This document shows, in pieces, positions 38,362 through 47,630 of a DNA stretch of 64,000 nt. This DNA is from Acinetobacter sp. ANC 3929 (lineage in GTDB: Bacteria > Pseudomonadota > Gammaproteobacteria > Pseudomonadales > Moraxellaceae), in contig NZ_KB849994.1 of assembly GCF_000369405.1 (NCBI RefSeq), positions 16,433 through 80,432 of the forward strand, written 5' to 3'. A program made the position numbers and the translations under genes. The notes beneath the pieces were generated by a model that worked only from the letters and a program-made list of their open reading frames with translations, searched no databases and was not told the DNA's origin. Every line of letters starts with the position of its first letter. Position 1 is the stretch's first letter.

Positions 38362-38666
38362 TTGAATTACTCGTTCAAAAAGAAAATCTACAGATGATTG
38401 AGCTAAAAATCAAGAAAAATTTATTATTTTTGATGGTTAATTATTTATGCCATCATTCAGATTATTTTGCATCAAAGAATTAAATATTTTATTGGTAGAT
38501 GTATTTTTATCTCGTACAAAATTTGAATATAGCTGTGGTATCACAGAATTATTTAATGTTTTTACATTTCTGATACTAGTCATATACATGCTGTACAAAT
38601 CAAAAAAGGCCTTAATATGGGAAAATGATAACAATTATTTGATTTTGATCGTTTTAGGTGATGGTT
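38362..38666. other. AT-rich gap
   Basis: Open frames on both strands overlap here, but none has a good start or protein-like composition. No clear promoter or repeat was seen beyond the AGGTGA site serving the next gene. Confidence 0.4.
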
Positions 38667-39071
38667 GTGAAGCATATTTTATTACCCGCTATTTTGGTAT
38701 TTGGTTTGGTTGGCTGTACTTCAATCACGACAATGTCTCCTGCTCAATTTAACCAACTCAGCACAACACAAATTCCATTTTCAGGAAATTGGACGGGGGA
38801 GGTGGGGGCTGCATCTGTTGCGTTAAATCTGAACCGTCAAGGCCGCGGGATGCTGTGTATGGATGACCGTAAGGAAGTCATGTCTTATCAGGTAAAGTTG
38901 GTTGATAACACGCTGTACAGTGATAAAGGGGTTAAGTTTAAAGTCAAAGAGCTGAATAACAGCAAGGCCAACATTCACATGAGTTTATTGGGGCTAGGGG
39001 TTAATCTTGATCTGAATAAAGATGATTCGTTAAAGAATGCCACTGTAAGTTGCAAACAAGCCCTAAATTAA
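38667..39071 (+). CDS. Small lipoprotein, Acinetobacter type
   Basis: About 134 residues if started at GTG 38667, which lies five bases after AGGTGA and gives MKHILLPAILVFGLVGC (lipobox LVGC). ATG 38661 is the alternative. The mature part is beta-rich (FSGNWTGEVGAASVALNLNRQGRGMLCMDD) with two Cys. It resembles a lipoprotein family that I associate with Acinetobacter (J517_1871-like), but this is from memory. Function unknown. Confidence 0.65.
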   Translation: MKHILLPAILVFGLVGCTSITTMSPAQFNQLSTTQIPFSGNWTGEVGAASVALNLNRQGRGMLCMDDRKEVMSYQVKLVDNTLYSDKGVKFKVKELNNSKANIHMSLLGLGVNLDLNKDDSLKNATVSCKQALN

Positions 39072-39143
39072 TTTTGTATGCGATTCTAAATTTTGCCTGT
39101 GATTACAGGCATTTAAAATTTTCCGCAGATTAAAGAGACTGTT

Positions 39144-39767
39144 ATGTTTTCTCCTTATATTCATGCGTTTGCATTATTTTTCTCATTGCTTAATCCCTTT
39201 CTGATGAGTGTTTACATGGTCGGGATGATCCGTAATACCGATGCAAAGGTATTTAGTAAAGCCTTGATACAGGGGAGTGTGATTGCCTTTGGGGTGTTTA
39301 TTCTATTTGCCTGGGGTGGTGAGAATATTTTTAGTCGTTATTTGAATGTTCGTTTCGAATCTTTTCAAATTTTTGGTGGCTTAATTTTCTTGGTGATCGG
39401 TTATCGTTACGTATTCCAAGGTGCGGAAACGATCGGAGAAATGCGTGGTGCGCCTGAGCATCTGGCGGGTACCATCGCGATGCCATTTATGATTGGTCCA
39501 GGCACAATTAGTGCAGCGGTGGTCACAGGAGTGAGTGTACCTTTTACAGGTGCCATGGCCGTGATTGCAATTACCTTGATTTTAACCTGTAGTATTTTGA
39601 TCCTGATGAAGTTTGGTCATGATCATTTACGCTATAAGCATGCAAAATATATCGATCGATATTTTGATATTGTCGGACGCTTATCAGCTTTGCTGATCGG
39701 TACGATTGCAATTGATATGATTGTAAACGGTATTATTGGACTGATTCGTTCAGCCAATCTGAGTTGA
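39144..39767 (+). CDS. MarC-family membrane protein
   Basis: 207 residues with six membrane segments. Family marks: ALFFSLLNPFLMSVYMVGM, the short repeat PFMIGPGTISAAVVTGVSV, and the last segment LLIGTIAIDMIVNGI. The MarC/NAAT group is an integral inner-membrane family of uncertain substrate. Single gene; a branched hairpin region follows. Confidence 0.85.
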   Translation: MFSPYIHAFALFFSLLNPFLMSVYMVGMIRNTDAKVFSKALIQGSVIAFGVFILFAWGGENIFSRYLNVRFESFQIFGGLIFLVIGYRYVFQGAETIGEMRGAPEHLAGTIAMPFMIGPGTISAAVVTGVSVPFTGAMAVIAITLILTCSILILMKFGHDHLRYKHAKYIDRYFDIVGRLSALLIGTIAIDMIVNGIIGLIRSANLS

Positions 39768-39793
39768 ATGGTATAAAGTCCAGATTTTCACGT

Positions 39794-39856
39794 CTCAAGT
39801 ATTTTATTTAAACATTCTCTTTCTTATGAGAACGCACTGAATCAAAAATACTTGGG
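39794..39856. other. Nested hairpin after the MarC gene
   Basis: CTCAAGTATTTT and AAAATACTTGGG form a 12-pair outer stem (one G-T pair). Inside it TTCTC and GAGAA form a second hairpin. It may be a terminator or a structured RNA. Confidence 0.35.
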
Positions 39857-39986
39857 ATGTCATTATTTTGAATTAAACTATAACAAGATCATAAAAAGAA
39901 TTGATGATGTTTTATCGTTTTGCGCATATGTTTATACCCATGAATAAACGATAATAATCATGTTGTATTCTCTATGAGCTCTTCCC

Positions 39987-40508
39987 ATGTATCAATTAGA
40001 TCAAGCAAACCAAGCACCTGATGACCAGTCAGAGCTTACAATGACCGTTTTGATGACACCTGATATGGCCAACTTTTCAGGTAATGTTCATGGTGGAACG
40101 ATTTTAAAGTTACTTGATCAAGTAGCTTATGCTTGTGCAAGCCGATACTCAGGCAGCTATGTTGTGACTTTATCAGTGGATCGCGTTAATTTCAAAGAAC
40201 CCATTTATGTGGGAGAGCTGGTGACATTTTTGGCTAGCGTGAATCATGTTGGGCGTACTTCGATGGAAATCGGTATTCGTGTTGAAGCACAAAACATTCA
40301 GAAGCGTACCATCCGTCATACCAATACCTGTTATTTCACCATGGTTGCAGTCGATGAGCAGCGTAAGCCAAAAGAAGTGCCACAATTAAATTTAGATACT
40401 GAATGGAAACGTTGCCGCTTTGAAGCAGCAGAGCAGCGTAAGGCAACACGCTTGCAAGAAGTTCATCAACCTTCATGCAGTATGTTTAAAAAAACAACGC
40501 AGTGTTAA
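39987..40508 (+). CDS. Acyl-CoA thioesterase, hotdog fold
   Basis: 173 residues. TVLMTPDMANFSGNVHGGTILKLLDQVAYACASRYSG is the YciA/BFIT-type hotdog core, with Asn and Asp near the active site (GNVHGGTIL, LLDQ). It hydrolyses acyl-CoA to free acid and CoA. The C-terminal tail is basic. A terminator follows at 40537. The GenBank-style name would be acyl-CoA thioesterase; chain-length choice cannot be told. Confidence 0.85.
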   Translation: MYQLDQANQAPDDQSELTMTVLMTPDMANFSGNVHGGTILKLLDQVAYACASRYSGSYVVTLSVDRVNFKEPIYVGELVTFLASVNHVGRTSMEIGIRVEAQNIQKRTIRHTNTCYFTMVAVDEQRKPKEVPQLNLDTEWKRCRFEAAEQRKATRLQEVHQPSCSMFKKTTQC

Positions 40509-40536
40509 TTTTTTCATACATTCTTTCTCCAAAAAT

Positions 40537-40569
40537 AAAAGATCGAACCGCAGCATGGTTCGATCTTTT
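40537..40569 (+). terminator. Terminator after thioesterase gene
   Basis: AAAAGATCGAACC pairs perfectly with its complement around GCAGCAT, ending in a T run. Confidence 0.85.
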
Positions 40570-40643
40570 TACATTTGTAATGAAATAAATTTTAAATCAT
40601 TACAAATGTTGGTCTAAAGGTCTGGAGGAACCTTAAGATCTGA

Positions 40644-40838
40644 TTAGTTTGTTGGCGCAGGTGTAGATGCAGGTGCTTCAGTTGCTGTTGCATCAGTTGC
40701 AGCTTGACCTTGAGTTTCAGGTTGCTCTTGAGTTGAAACAACAACCTTTTCTTCAGTTTGTTGTTCTACTGGTGCTGCAAATGTAGAAGCTGCTGCAAGA
40801 GTAAGTGTAGTTGCAAGAACAGTTTTGATAAATTTCAT
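40644..40838 (-). CDS. Small secreted low-complexity protein
   Basis: 64 residues from ATG 40838 (MKFIKTVLATTLTLAAASTFA signal peptide); longer frames to 40898 lack a ribosome site, while AAGG precedes this one. The mature 43 residues are Gln, Glu, Thr, Ala and Pro only in large part (EQQTEEKVVVSTQEQPE, ATEAPASTPAPTN). No domain. Likely an extracytoplasmic disordered protein of unknown role. Confidence 0.6.
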   Translation of the reverse strand: MKFIKTVLATTLTLAAASTFAAPVEQQTEEKVVVSTQEQPETQGQAATDATATEAPASTPAPTN

Positions 40839-41316
40839 TTTAGGCATCCTTATTTCATTTAAAATAACAACCTCAATAGGAGGGTTGGTTAATTCCAATC
40901 TCTCAATTTCGGCATGAGGTTCATGCTATGTGCCAAACGTATTTGCGGCAATGTTCTTAACAATCTATTACGCCTATCTTAACAATATGAAATATTGAAT
41001 CGCTTTATGTAGTTGCTATGTAAAACAGCATGAAGAAATTAAGGATTAAAATGTATGGAAATATGTTTTTGTGGTTAGAAAATAACCTATAATTTTACGT
41101 GTTTTAAACACTAGCCTTAATTTTCTAAAAAGTTGTTAATTGAATAAACCATTTATATTTTATTTTTAAATAAAATTTTTAGATTGAATGTGTGATGAGT
41201 GTCTCTTTATTTTTATTTAATAGCTTTTGAGTCCGATTATACGAAAAAAACATTCTTTATTTTATTTCATCGATTTTTCTCTTTAGAATGAAATAAATTC
41301 CGAATTAGAGTGTGTC
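40839..41316. other. AT-rich upstream region of the CobW gene
   Basis: 478 bases with no gene-like frame. A TATAAT at 41088-41093 is a possible -10, without a good -35. No Zur-like palindrome could be recognised by eye. Confidence 0.4.
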
Positions 41317-42342
41317 GTGAAACTTCTTGCCCCCAAAACTGTTGCTACACATATTATTTCTGGCTTTTTGGGCGCAGGTAAGACCACATTATTACAGCAT
41401 TTACTGACTCAGAAGCCTGAAAATGAAGTATGGGCCGTTTTGATGAATGAGTTTGGGCAGATTGGGGTTGACCAACAACTTATTAGCCAGCAGCAAGGCT
41501 ATGCGGTGAAAGAGCTATTGGGAGGTTGTTTGTGTTGTAGCAGCCAGTTGCCAATGCAGATTGCACTTTCTCGCTTACTTAGTGAAAGCAAACCTGATCG
41601 TTTATTTATCGAGCCCACAGGTTTGGGGCATCCTGCGCAATTATTGGAACAACTGACTGAACCGCATTGGCAGAGCAGTTTGGCAATGCGCGCTTTGGTG
41701 ATTGTTGTGGATGGGAGTCGCCTGCATGATCAGGATTGGGTGAAACAGAATCTATATACCGATCAATTAAAAGCAGCACAAATTGTTGTGTTGTCGCATA
41801 TCGACTGTATGACAGCAGCAGATCATCAAGCTTATGCAGATTTAAAACAGGAGTATGAAACTTATGTTCAGTATTGGATTGAAGCTGAAAATGGACAAGT
41901 GGATATTCAACAATTGGACATTCAACAACAACCTATACAACGTAAGATTCAACCTTTATTAAGATTGCAACAAACGCAAGCTGTAGAGCAAAAACCAGAG
42001 ATAAAGCAACTCCCTTATCATTATGTTGAAACAGCTCAGGGTTATACAGTCGCGGGTTGGAAATTGCCGAAACGCTGGCAGTTTAATTTTCATGATTTAT
42101 TGGATGTGTTGTGTGAGCAACAAGACTGGGTGCGAATTAAGGGTATATTTAATACCGATCAAGGTTGGAAAAGTTTTAATTTTAATCCGCAGCAATTTAA
42201 CTATAAGTCGGCGGAAGAGAGTATTGATAATCGAATTGAAGTGATTTGTCAGTCAGCACATGACTGGCTCGCTTTTGAAACACAATTATTGCAGTGCCGT
42301 ATCGATCCGATTAATGATCAAATCGCACATGCTTCTTGGTAA
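41317..42342 (+). CDS. CobW/COG0523 GTPase, putative metal chaperone
   Basis: 341 residues starting at GTG 41317. P loop ISGFLGAGKTTLLQHLL (residues about 14-30), metal-binding GCLCC (about 70-74), Walker-B-like EPTGLGHP and the base-recognition SHID. The C-terminal CobW domain is short. COG0523 GTPases insert or deliver metals such as zinc; A. baumannii ZigA belongs here, but I cannot say whether this is ZigA. It heads a run with yaeQ and an FKBP gene. Confidence 0.85.
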   Translation: MKLLAPKTVATHIISGFLGAGKTTLLQHLLTQKPENEVWAVLMNEFGQIGVDQQLISQQQGYAVKELLGGCLCCSSQLPMQIALSRLLSESKPDRLFIEPTGLGHPAQLLEQLTEPHWQSSLAMRALVIVVDGSRLHDQDWVKQNLYTDQLKAAQIVVLSHIDCMTAADHQAYADLKQEYETYVQYWIEAENGQVDIQQLDIQQQPIQRKIQPLLRLQQTQAVEQKPEIKQLPYHYVETAQGYTVAGWKLPKRWQFNFHDLLDVLCEQQDWVRIKGIFNTDQGWKSFNFNPQQFNYKSAEESIDNRIEVICQSAHDWLAFETQLLQCRIDPINDQIAHASW

Positions 42343-42396
42343 AATAGAGTATGCTTAGCGCCAAATTTGAGAACACTGTATTTAAGAGTTTAGTTT

Positions 42397-42927
42397 ATGG
42401 CGTTAAAAGCAACAATATATAAGGCAGACCTCAATATTGCCAATATGGATGAGCATATCTATGCAGATTATCAGCTCACTCTTGCTCAGCACCCCTCTGA
42501 AACCATTGAGCGTTTAATGGTTCGTATTCTGGCTTATGCTCGTTTTGCCGATGAACGTTTAGAGTTTACCAAAGACTTATTTGAAACAGATGAACCTGCG
42601 TTATGGCAAAAAGACCTGACAGGGCTGTTAGAGAAATGGATCGAAGTCGGTTGTCCATCTGAAGATAAAGTGAAAAAGGCGAGTGCGCGTTGCAAGAGTG
42701 TTGCAGTTGTGACTTATGGCTCTCAATCGGATGATTGGTGGCAGAAGAATACCAAGATTAAAACCTTAAGCAATGTGCAAGTGTGGCAATTGGCCCCACA
42801 AACCACGCAAGCACTTGAGGGTTTATGCGAACGTACTATGCAATTGCAGCTGAATATTATGGATGGAGAATGGACATTGTTAAGCGACAAAGGTCAGGTC
42901 GACATTCAATGGCAACAATTGCAATAA
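42397..42927 (+). CDS. yaeQ: YaeQ family protein
   Basis: 176 residues. MALKATIYKADLNIANMDEHIYADYQLTLAQHPSET and MVRILAYARFADERLEFTKDLFETDEPALWQKDL match YaeQ, a small PD-(D/E)XK-like fold protein of unknown activity. Length is usual. It stands 54 bases after the CobW gene and 29 before the FKBP gene, so the three may be one transcript. Confidence 0.9.
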   Translation: MALKATIYKADLNIANMDEHIYADYQLTLAQHPSETIERLMVRILAYARFADERLEFTKDLFETDEPALWQKDLTGLLEKWIEVGCPSEDKVKKASARCKSVAVVTYGSQSDDWWQKNTKIKTLSNVQVWQLAPQTTQALEGLCERTMQLQLNIMDGEWTLLSDKGQVDIQWQQLQ

Positions 42928-42956
42928 TTTAGCTTGAGTGATTTGGAGAGATAGAG

Positions 42957-43298
42957 ATGAGTACAGAATTAGAAATTATTGATTTGAAAGTAGGCGAAGG
43001 TAAAGAAGCGGTTCGTGGTGCTTTGATCACGACCCACTATACGGGTTGGTTAGAAGATGGAACCAAGTTTGATTCGTCACTTGATCGCGGTAATTACTTT
43101 GAAACGGTGATTGGTACTGGACGTGTGATTAAGGGCTGGGATCAAGGTATCATGGGTATGCGTGTGGGTGGAAAGCGTAAATTGATTGTCCCTGCACATT
43201 TGGCGTATGGCTCACGTAAAATGGGCAAGATCATTCCAGCCAATGCCAATCTGACCTTTGAAATTGAATTATTCGATGTAAAAACACGCGACGAATAA
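42957..43298 (+). CDS. FKBP-type peptidyl-prolyl isomerase
   Basis: 113 residues, a single FKBP domain: GALITTHYTGWLEDGTKFDSSLDRG, ETVIGTGRVIKGWDQGIMGMRVGGKRKLIVPAHLAYGSRKMG and IPANANLTFEIELFDV. Catalytic-pocket aromatics (Tyr, Phe, Trp) are present. No signal peptide, so cytoplasmic. It helps prolyl isomerisation in folding. GGAGAG precedes the start. Confidence 0.92.
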   Translation: MSTELEIIDLKVGEGKEAVRGALITTHYTGWLEDGTKFDSSLDRGNYFETVIGTGRVIKGWDQGIMGMRVGGKRKLIVPAHLAYGSRKMGKIIPANANLTFEIELFDVKTRDE

Positions 43299-43318
43299 CC
43301 ATTTTGGTCGTCAAAAAC

Positions 43319-43354
43319 AAAGCGGTTTGGTCGATTTTTGGACTAAATCGCTTT
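43319..43354 (+). terminator. Hairpin after the FKBP gene
   Basis: AAAGCGGTTTGGTC and GACTAAATCGCTTT pair over 14 positions with two G-T pairs and an eight-base loop. No good T run follows. Confidence 0.5.
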
Positions 43355-43466
43355 AAAATCATAAGCATAAAATAATATCAATAAACCTATAATAAAGTTT
43401 TGATTTTTAAAAATATTTCTTTCATCTGAATTTTATTGCAGCCCAGGAAAAAAATATTGATTCTCT

Positions 43467-43484
43467 ATATACAGTCCTGTATAT
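43467..43484. promoter_or_regulatory. Perfect 8-bp arm dyad, unknown operator
   Basis: ATATACAG, two bases, CTGTATAT. It lies 188 bp before the hypothetical gene at 43672. It fits a dimeric repressor site. It is not a standard LexA box, which has CTG outside and CAG on the far side of eight bases. Confidence 0.4.
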
Positions 43485-43671
43485 CTTTGAGTTAAAAGAG
43501 CAATTTTTCTGAAAGCCTTCATTTTTTGAATCACAAGTGTTGATTCTAAGGTCATGAAAGTTTGCTCTTTAGGTCACTATAAGGCGATCGGGGAAGATGT
43601 CACTTATAGTTTATCCATTATAAAAATGCGGCAATAAGCAACGATAAAAATTTGAGTGTATAGAGGTCGAT

Positions 43672-44073
43672 ATGAATGATTATTTGGATATCACGGCATC
43701 GGAATTGTTAAGAGAGTTAGATCATTTTTTTCTGATCGATACTCATGATGGCGCACAAACGGGTTTTTGGGTGAATGAAAAGGCCTTGATCGATAAGCAT
43801 TACTGGATTGATGGTGACTATAAAATTGAAATTCTCAGGTCGTTACAGCCTTCACATCAGTATGCACCGCATGACTATAAAATAACGCGCTTAGCGGCAG
43901 GTGAGAATGATAGTAATGTTGTACTGCTGGAATATGATGGTGTGCATAAAAAGATACTGACTTTCCGCCGTGGTGAGTGGGTGAATCGTCTGAATAAATA
44001 TTTTTATCAAAAAGAGCGTCACTATTTACAGCAACTTGCAGATGATCCTAATTTTCAGTTAATTCAGTATTAA
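43672..44073 (+). CDS. Hypothetical protein
   Basis: 133 residues, no signal or membrane segment, rich in aromatic and charged residues (FWVNEKALIDKHYWIDGDYKIEILRS). AGAGG precedes the ATG. I do not recognise it. It stands where pgaA would be expected in front of pgaB but is far too short and lacks TPR or barrel features. A terminator follows, so it is probably not part of the pga operon. Confidence 0.6.
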   Translation: MNDYLDITASELLRELDHFFLIDTHDGAQTGFWVNEKALIDKHYWIDGDYKIEILRSLQPSHQYAPHDYKITRLAAGENDSNVVLLEYDGVHKKILTFRRGEWVNRLNKYFYQKERHYLQQLADDPNFQLIQY

Positions 44074-44091
44074 TCATTCAAAAATTGTTCA

Positions 44092-44130
44092 AAGCCCCTG
44101 ATCTAAAAGATGGAACAGGGGCTTATTATT
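44092..44130 (+). terminator. Terminator between the hypothetical gene and pgaB
   Basis: AAGCCCCTG and CAGGGGCTT form a nine-pair stem with a 15-base loop, followed by ATTATTTTTT. Confidence 0.65.
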
Positions 44131-44329
44131 TTTTGACAAAAAATATTCAGTTAAAATGTGATTGATATCATAAAAAATGCATTTAAGTTTATTTTCAGTT
44201 TTTAAAATTATAAATACAATCCGTACTTCCCGCTGACCATTCAAAAACATCTTATTTATCCATAAAACTGTAAGATGGTATAGGCATGATCTGCGATCAG
44301 CGAATTTCTAATCTTGAGACGATATCTCT

Positions 44330-46327
44330 ATGACAACACGTTTAGTGTCCCCGACGTTAAAAACTTTTTTAGGTCTTGTGTTTGGGGTGGTTGCCAGCAC
44401 CACAACTTTTGCGGCAAATCCAAAAATCGATGCGACTACATTGACCGTCATTGGGTATCACGAAATTACAGATCGCAAAGATGCACTGATTCCAAGCTAT
44501 GCAGTGACTGCGAAGCAGTTTGGGGAGCATATCGACTGGTTACAAAAGAATGGTTATCACTTTATTAATGTCGATCAACTGATCAAAGCGCATCAAGGTA
44601 AATATAAATTACCGAGTAAACCTATTTTGTTGACGGTTGATGATGGTTATCAGTCTTTTTATCAAAATGCGTATCCGATTATTCGTGCCAAAAAGATCCC
44701 TGTGGTTTTGGCTGTAGTTGGTTCATGGTTAGAGCCCAAAGCAGGTCAAAAAGTTGATTTTGGTGGTGAGCCGATTGAGCGCAATAAAATCTTGAGTTGG
44801 GATGAACTCAAGGAAATGCAAAACAGTGGTTTGGTTGAAATTGCCAGTCACAGTTATCATCTACATCAAGGGGTTAATGGTAATCCACAAGGAAATTCAG
44901 AACCTGCAGCCATCACCCGTATTTATGATCCGAAAACCAAGAGCTATGAAAGTGATGCAGTGTATCAAGCACGGGTTTATCAAGATTTAAAAACCAATAA
45001 TGATCTATTAAAAGCACACGGTTTACGTTCACCACGCGTGATGGTCTGGCCTTATGGTCGTTATAATATGCAATTGGTGCAAACGGCTAAGCAGTTAGGT
45101 ATGCCGATTACCATCACCTTGGATGATGGGGCAGACCACGCCAAACAATCGCTACAAAATATGAGCCGTATTTTGATTCAGGGCAATATGTCGACCAGTG
45201 CTTTGGCGCAAGAGATTAAGAATCGCGAATTGAATTTGAATGATAACAATCGACCGCAAAAAATTATGCATGTCGATTTAGACTATATTTATGATCCAGA
45301 TACCAAACAGCAAGAACGTAATCTAGGTCATTTGATTGACCGTATTAATGGCATGGGTGTAAATACCGTATATTTACAAGCTTTCTCTGATCCAGATGCC
45401 AATGGTTCTGCCGATATGGTGTATTTCCCAAATCGTCATATTCCAATGCGTGCAGATTTGTTCAATCGTGTGGCTTGGCAGATTCAAACCCGTACGCCAG
45501 TGCAGCGTTTATATGCATGGATGCCACTTTTGGCTTGGGAACTGCCTAAGACTGATCCAGTGTCGAAAGATTTAGTGGAAACCCAACAAGCAAAAGTAGG
45601 TGAGCACTTAAATATGGGCTATCTTCGTCTCAGCCCATTCTCGCCAGAAGCACGTCAGACCATTAAAGAGATTTACCAAGATCTTGCTAAATCAACGCCG
45701 TTCGATGGCTTGTTGTTCCATGATGATGTGACTTTGTCAGATTATGAAGATGCCAGCCCAGATGCATTAGCGGCTTATGCAAAACAAGGTTTACCAACAG
45801 ATTTAGCGAAGATCCGTGACAACGATGCAGATTTGCAAAAATGGACAGCGTTTAAAACACGTTATCTAGATGATTTCGCCATGGAGCTTGCAGGAGAGGT
45901 GCGTCAGTATCAACCATTCCTTGTGACTGCACGTAATCTTTATGCGCAGGTGGCTTTAAATGCCTATGCAGAAAATTGGTACGCGCAATCTTTGGAACAA
46001 TCGCTGAATCGTTATGACTTTACAGCGATTATGGCGATGCCTTATATGGAACAATCGGACAATCCAGCTAAGTTCTATTCCGATATCATGAATCGTGTGA
46101 AGCAGTATCCAAATGGGATTAAAAAGACCGTGATGGAGTTGCAGGCGGTGAACTGGCGCAATGACCAAAAAGTACCGTCTGAAGAAATGGCGGCGACGAT
46201 TAAGTCTTTATATGAGCAAGGTGCAATGCATGTAGCGTATTATCCAGATGATCCGATCAAAGGGCATCCAGATGTAGAAACTATGCATAAGGCTTTTAGT
46301 CTAAAATCATCTCAATTAGTACCATAG
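44330..46327 (+). CDS. pgaB: PNAG N-deacetylase PgaB
   Basis: 665 residues. The signal peptide ends at TTTFAA with no lipobox Cys, unlike E. coli PgaB, which is a lipoprotein. N-terminal NodB-type deacetylase: LTVDDGYQSF (metal Asp), ASHSYHLHQG (metal His pair) and VWPYGRYN. C-terminal glycoside-hydrolase-like domain from about 310: MHVDLDYIYDPDTKQQERNLGHL, TVYLQAFSDPD and LFHDDVTLSDYEDA. It partly deacetylates poly-N-acetylglucosamine during export. It heads pgaB-pgaC-pgaD; no pgaA precedes it here. Confidence 0.92.
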   Translation: MTTRLVSPTLKTFLGLVFGVVASTTTFAANPKIDATTLTVIGYHEITDRKDALIPSYAVTAKQFGEHIDWLQKNGYHFINVDQLIKAHQGKYKLPSKPILLTVDDGYQSFYQNAYPIIRAKKIPVVLAVVGSWLEPKAGQKVDFGGEPIERNKILSWDELKEMQNSGLVEIASHSYHLHQGVNGNPQGNSEPAAITRIYDPKTKSYESDAVYQARVYQDLKTNNDLLKAHGLRSPRVMVWPYGRYNMQLVQTAKQLGMPITITLDDGADHAKQSLQNMSRILIQGNMSTSALAQEIKNRELNLNDNNRPQKIMHVDLDYIYDPDTKQQERNLGHLIDRINGMGVNTVYLQAFSDPDANGSADMVYFPNRHIPMRADLFNRVAWQIQTRTPVQRLYAWMPLLAWELPKTDPVSKDLVETQQAKVGEHLNMGYLRLSPFSPEARQTIKEIYQDLAKSTPFDGLLFHDDVTLSDYEDASPDALAAYAKQGLPTDLAKIRDNDADLQKWTAFKTRYLDDFAMELAGEVRQYQPFLVTARNLYAQVALNAYAENWYAQSLEQSLNRYDFTAIMAMPYMEQSDNPAKFYSDIMNRVKQYPNGIKKTVMELQAVNWRNDQKVPSEEMAATIKSLYEQGAMHVAYYPDDPIKGHPDVETMHKAFSLKSSQLVP

Positions 46328-46340
46328 TCGAGTAATGTAG

Positions 46341-47597
46341 ATGAGTTGGATTGCTTTATTGTGGTCATATGCCATTAAGTTTGTTTTTTACTATCCATTA
46401 TTTATGTCGTATTTATGGATGGTTGGGGCAATTATTTTTTACTGGAAAGAGCGTCAAGATCCACCCTATCAGCAACCTGTAGCTTTGCCCGAGTACCCCA
46501 AAGTCGCGGTATTGGTGCCTTGTTTTAATGAAGGGGATAATGCTGAAGAAACGATTAGTCATGCACTCAAATTGGATTATCCTAATTTTGAGGTCATTGC
46601 GATTAATGATGGTAGTTCAGACAATACGGGTGAAGTACTAGATCGATTAGCGACGCAGTATGAAAAATTACGTGTCGTACATTTGGCACAGAATCAAGGC
46701 AAAGCAATGGGGCTACAAGCGGGTAGCTTGATGACCAATGCTGAATTCCTGATTGGGATTGATGGCGATGCTCTGCTTGATCCACATGCTGCCAAATGGA
46801 TGATACGACACTTTCTGGAAGATCCAACAGTCGCGGCTGTAACAGGTAATCCACGTATTCGGACACGTTCGACTTTACTTGGGCGAATTCAAGTGGGGGA
46901 ATTCTCTTCGATTGTCGGCATGATCAAACGTGCACAACGAACATTTGGACGCTTATTTACCGTATCGGGTGTGATTACGGCCTTCCGTAAAAGCGCAGTG
47001 CATCAAGTTGATTATTGGTCACCGAATATGTTGACTGAAGACATTGATATCACATGGAAATTACAACGTGCAGGTTGGGATGTACGCTTTGAGCCAAATG
47101 CGCTGGTTTGGATTTTGATGCCTGAAACCTTAAATGGTTTATGGAAGCAGCGTTTACGTTGGGCCATGGGTGGGGCGCAGGTGCTGGTTAAAAATATTGA
47201 TGTGTTTTTAAAGCCTAAACTTAATTTTTTATGGCCTTTGATGTTTGAACTGTGTTTGACACTCATTTGGTCATATTTGATGCTTATTATGGCGGTGATC
47301 TGGTTATTGCATTTTATCTTTGCAATTCCAGCTCTCGCTGTGGTGAGTTCACCATTTTTACCATACGGTAGTGGAATTTTATTAGGTGCGACCTGTTTAA
47401 TTCAGTTTGCTTTAAGCAAATGGATGGATAGTCGTTATGAGCCAAGCCTAGGGAAAAATTATTATTGGATGATTTGGTACCCGTTTGTGTTTTGGTTGAT
47501 CACGATTACTGCTACAATCGTCGCCTTTCCAAAGGTGCTGTTGCGTAATGATGAGAAACGTGCCCGTTGGATTAGCCCAGATCGTGGAATTCGTTGA
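46341..47597 (+). CDS. pgaC: PNAG synthase glycosyltransferase PgaC
   Basis: 418 residues. Two N-terminal membrane segments, then a GT2 domain: VLVPCFNEGDNAEETI, NDGSSDNTGE, IDGDALLD, TEDIDITWKLQRAGW and QRLRWAMGG. Then come three to four membrane segments. It polymerises N-acetylglucosamine from UDP-GlcNAc and extrudes it, with PgaD. It is 13 bases after pgaB. Length fits. Confidence 0.95.
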   Translation: MSWIALLWSYAIKFVFYYPLFMSYLWMVGAIIFYWKERQDPPYQQPVALPEYPKVAVLVPCFNEGDNAEETISHALKLDYPNFEVIAINDGSSDNTGEVLDRLATQYEKLRVVHLAQNQGKAMGLQAGSLMTNAEFLIGIDGDALLDPHAAKWMIRHFLEDPTVAAVTGNPRIRTRSTLLGRIQVGEFSSIVGMIKRAQRTFGRLFTVSGVITAFRKSAVHQVDYWSPNMLTEDIDITWKLQRAGWDVRFEPNALVWILMPETLNGLWKQRLRWAMGGAQVLVKNIDVFLKPKLNFLWPLMFELCLTLIWSYLMLIMAVIWLLHFIFAIPALAVVSSPFLPYGSGILLGATCLIQFALSKWMDSRYEPSLGKNYYWMIWYPFVFWLITITATIVAFPKVLLRNDEKRARWISPDRGIR

Positions 47598-47630
47598 ATC
47601 GGAAAGATTCATTTTGCTGAGTAATAAGCA

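Larger units (their letters stand above)
43299..43671. other. Gap with terminator and dyad
   Basis: It contains the hairpin at 43319-43354 and an 18-bp dyad at 43467-43484. The rest is AT-rich, with no gene seen. Confidence 0.45.

Noticed and set aside
38437..38752. Overlapping open frames on both strands between 38.4 and 38.75 kb
   Set aside because: No ribosome sites, AT-driven composition and overlap with the start of the lipoprotein gene; read as non-coding.
43672..44073. Truncated pgaA
   Set aside because: No signal peptide, TPR or beta-barrel features, and a terminator separates it from pgaB.
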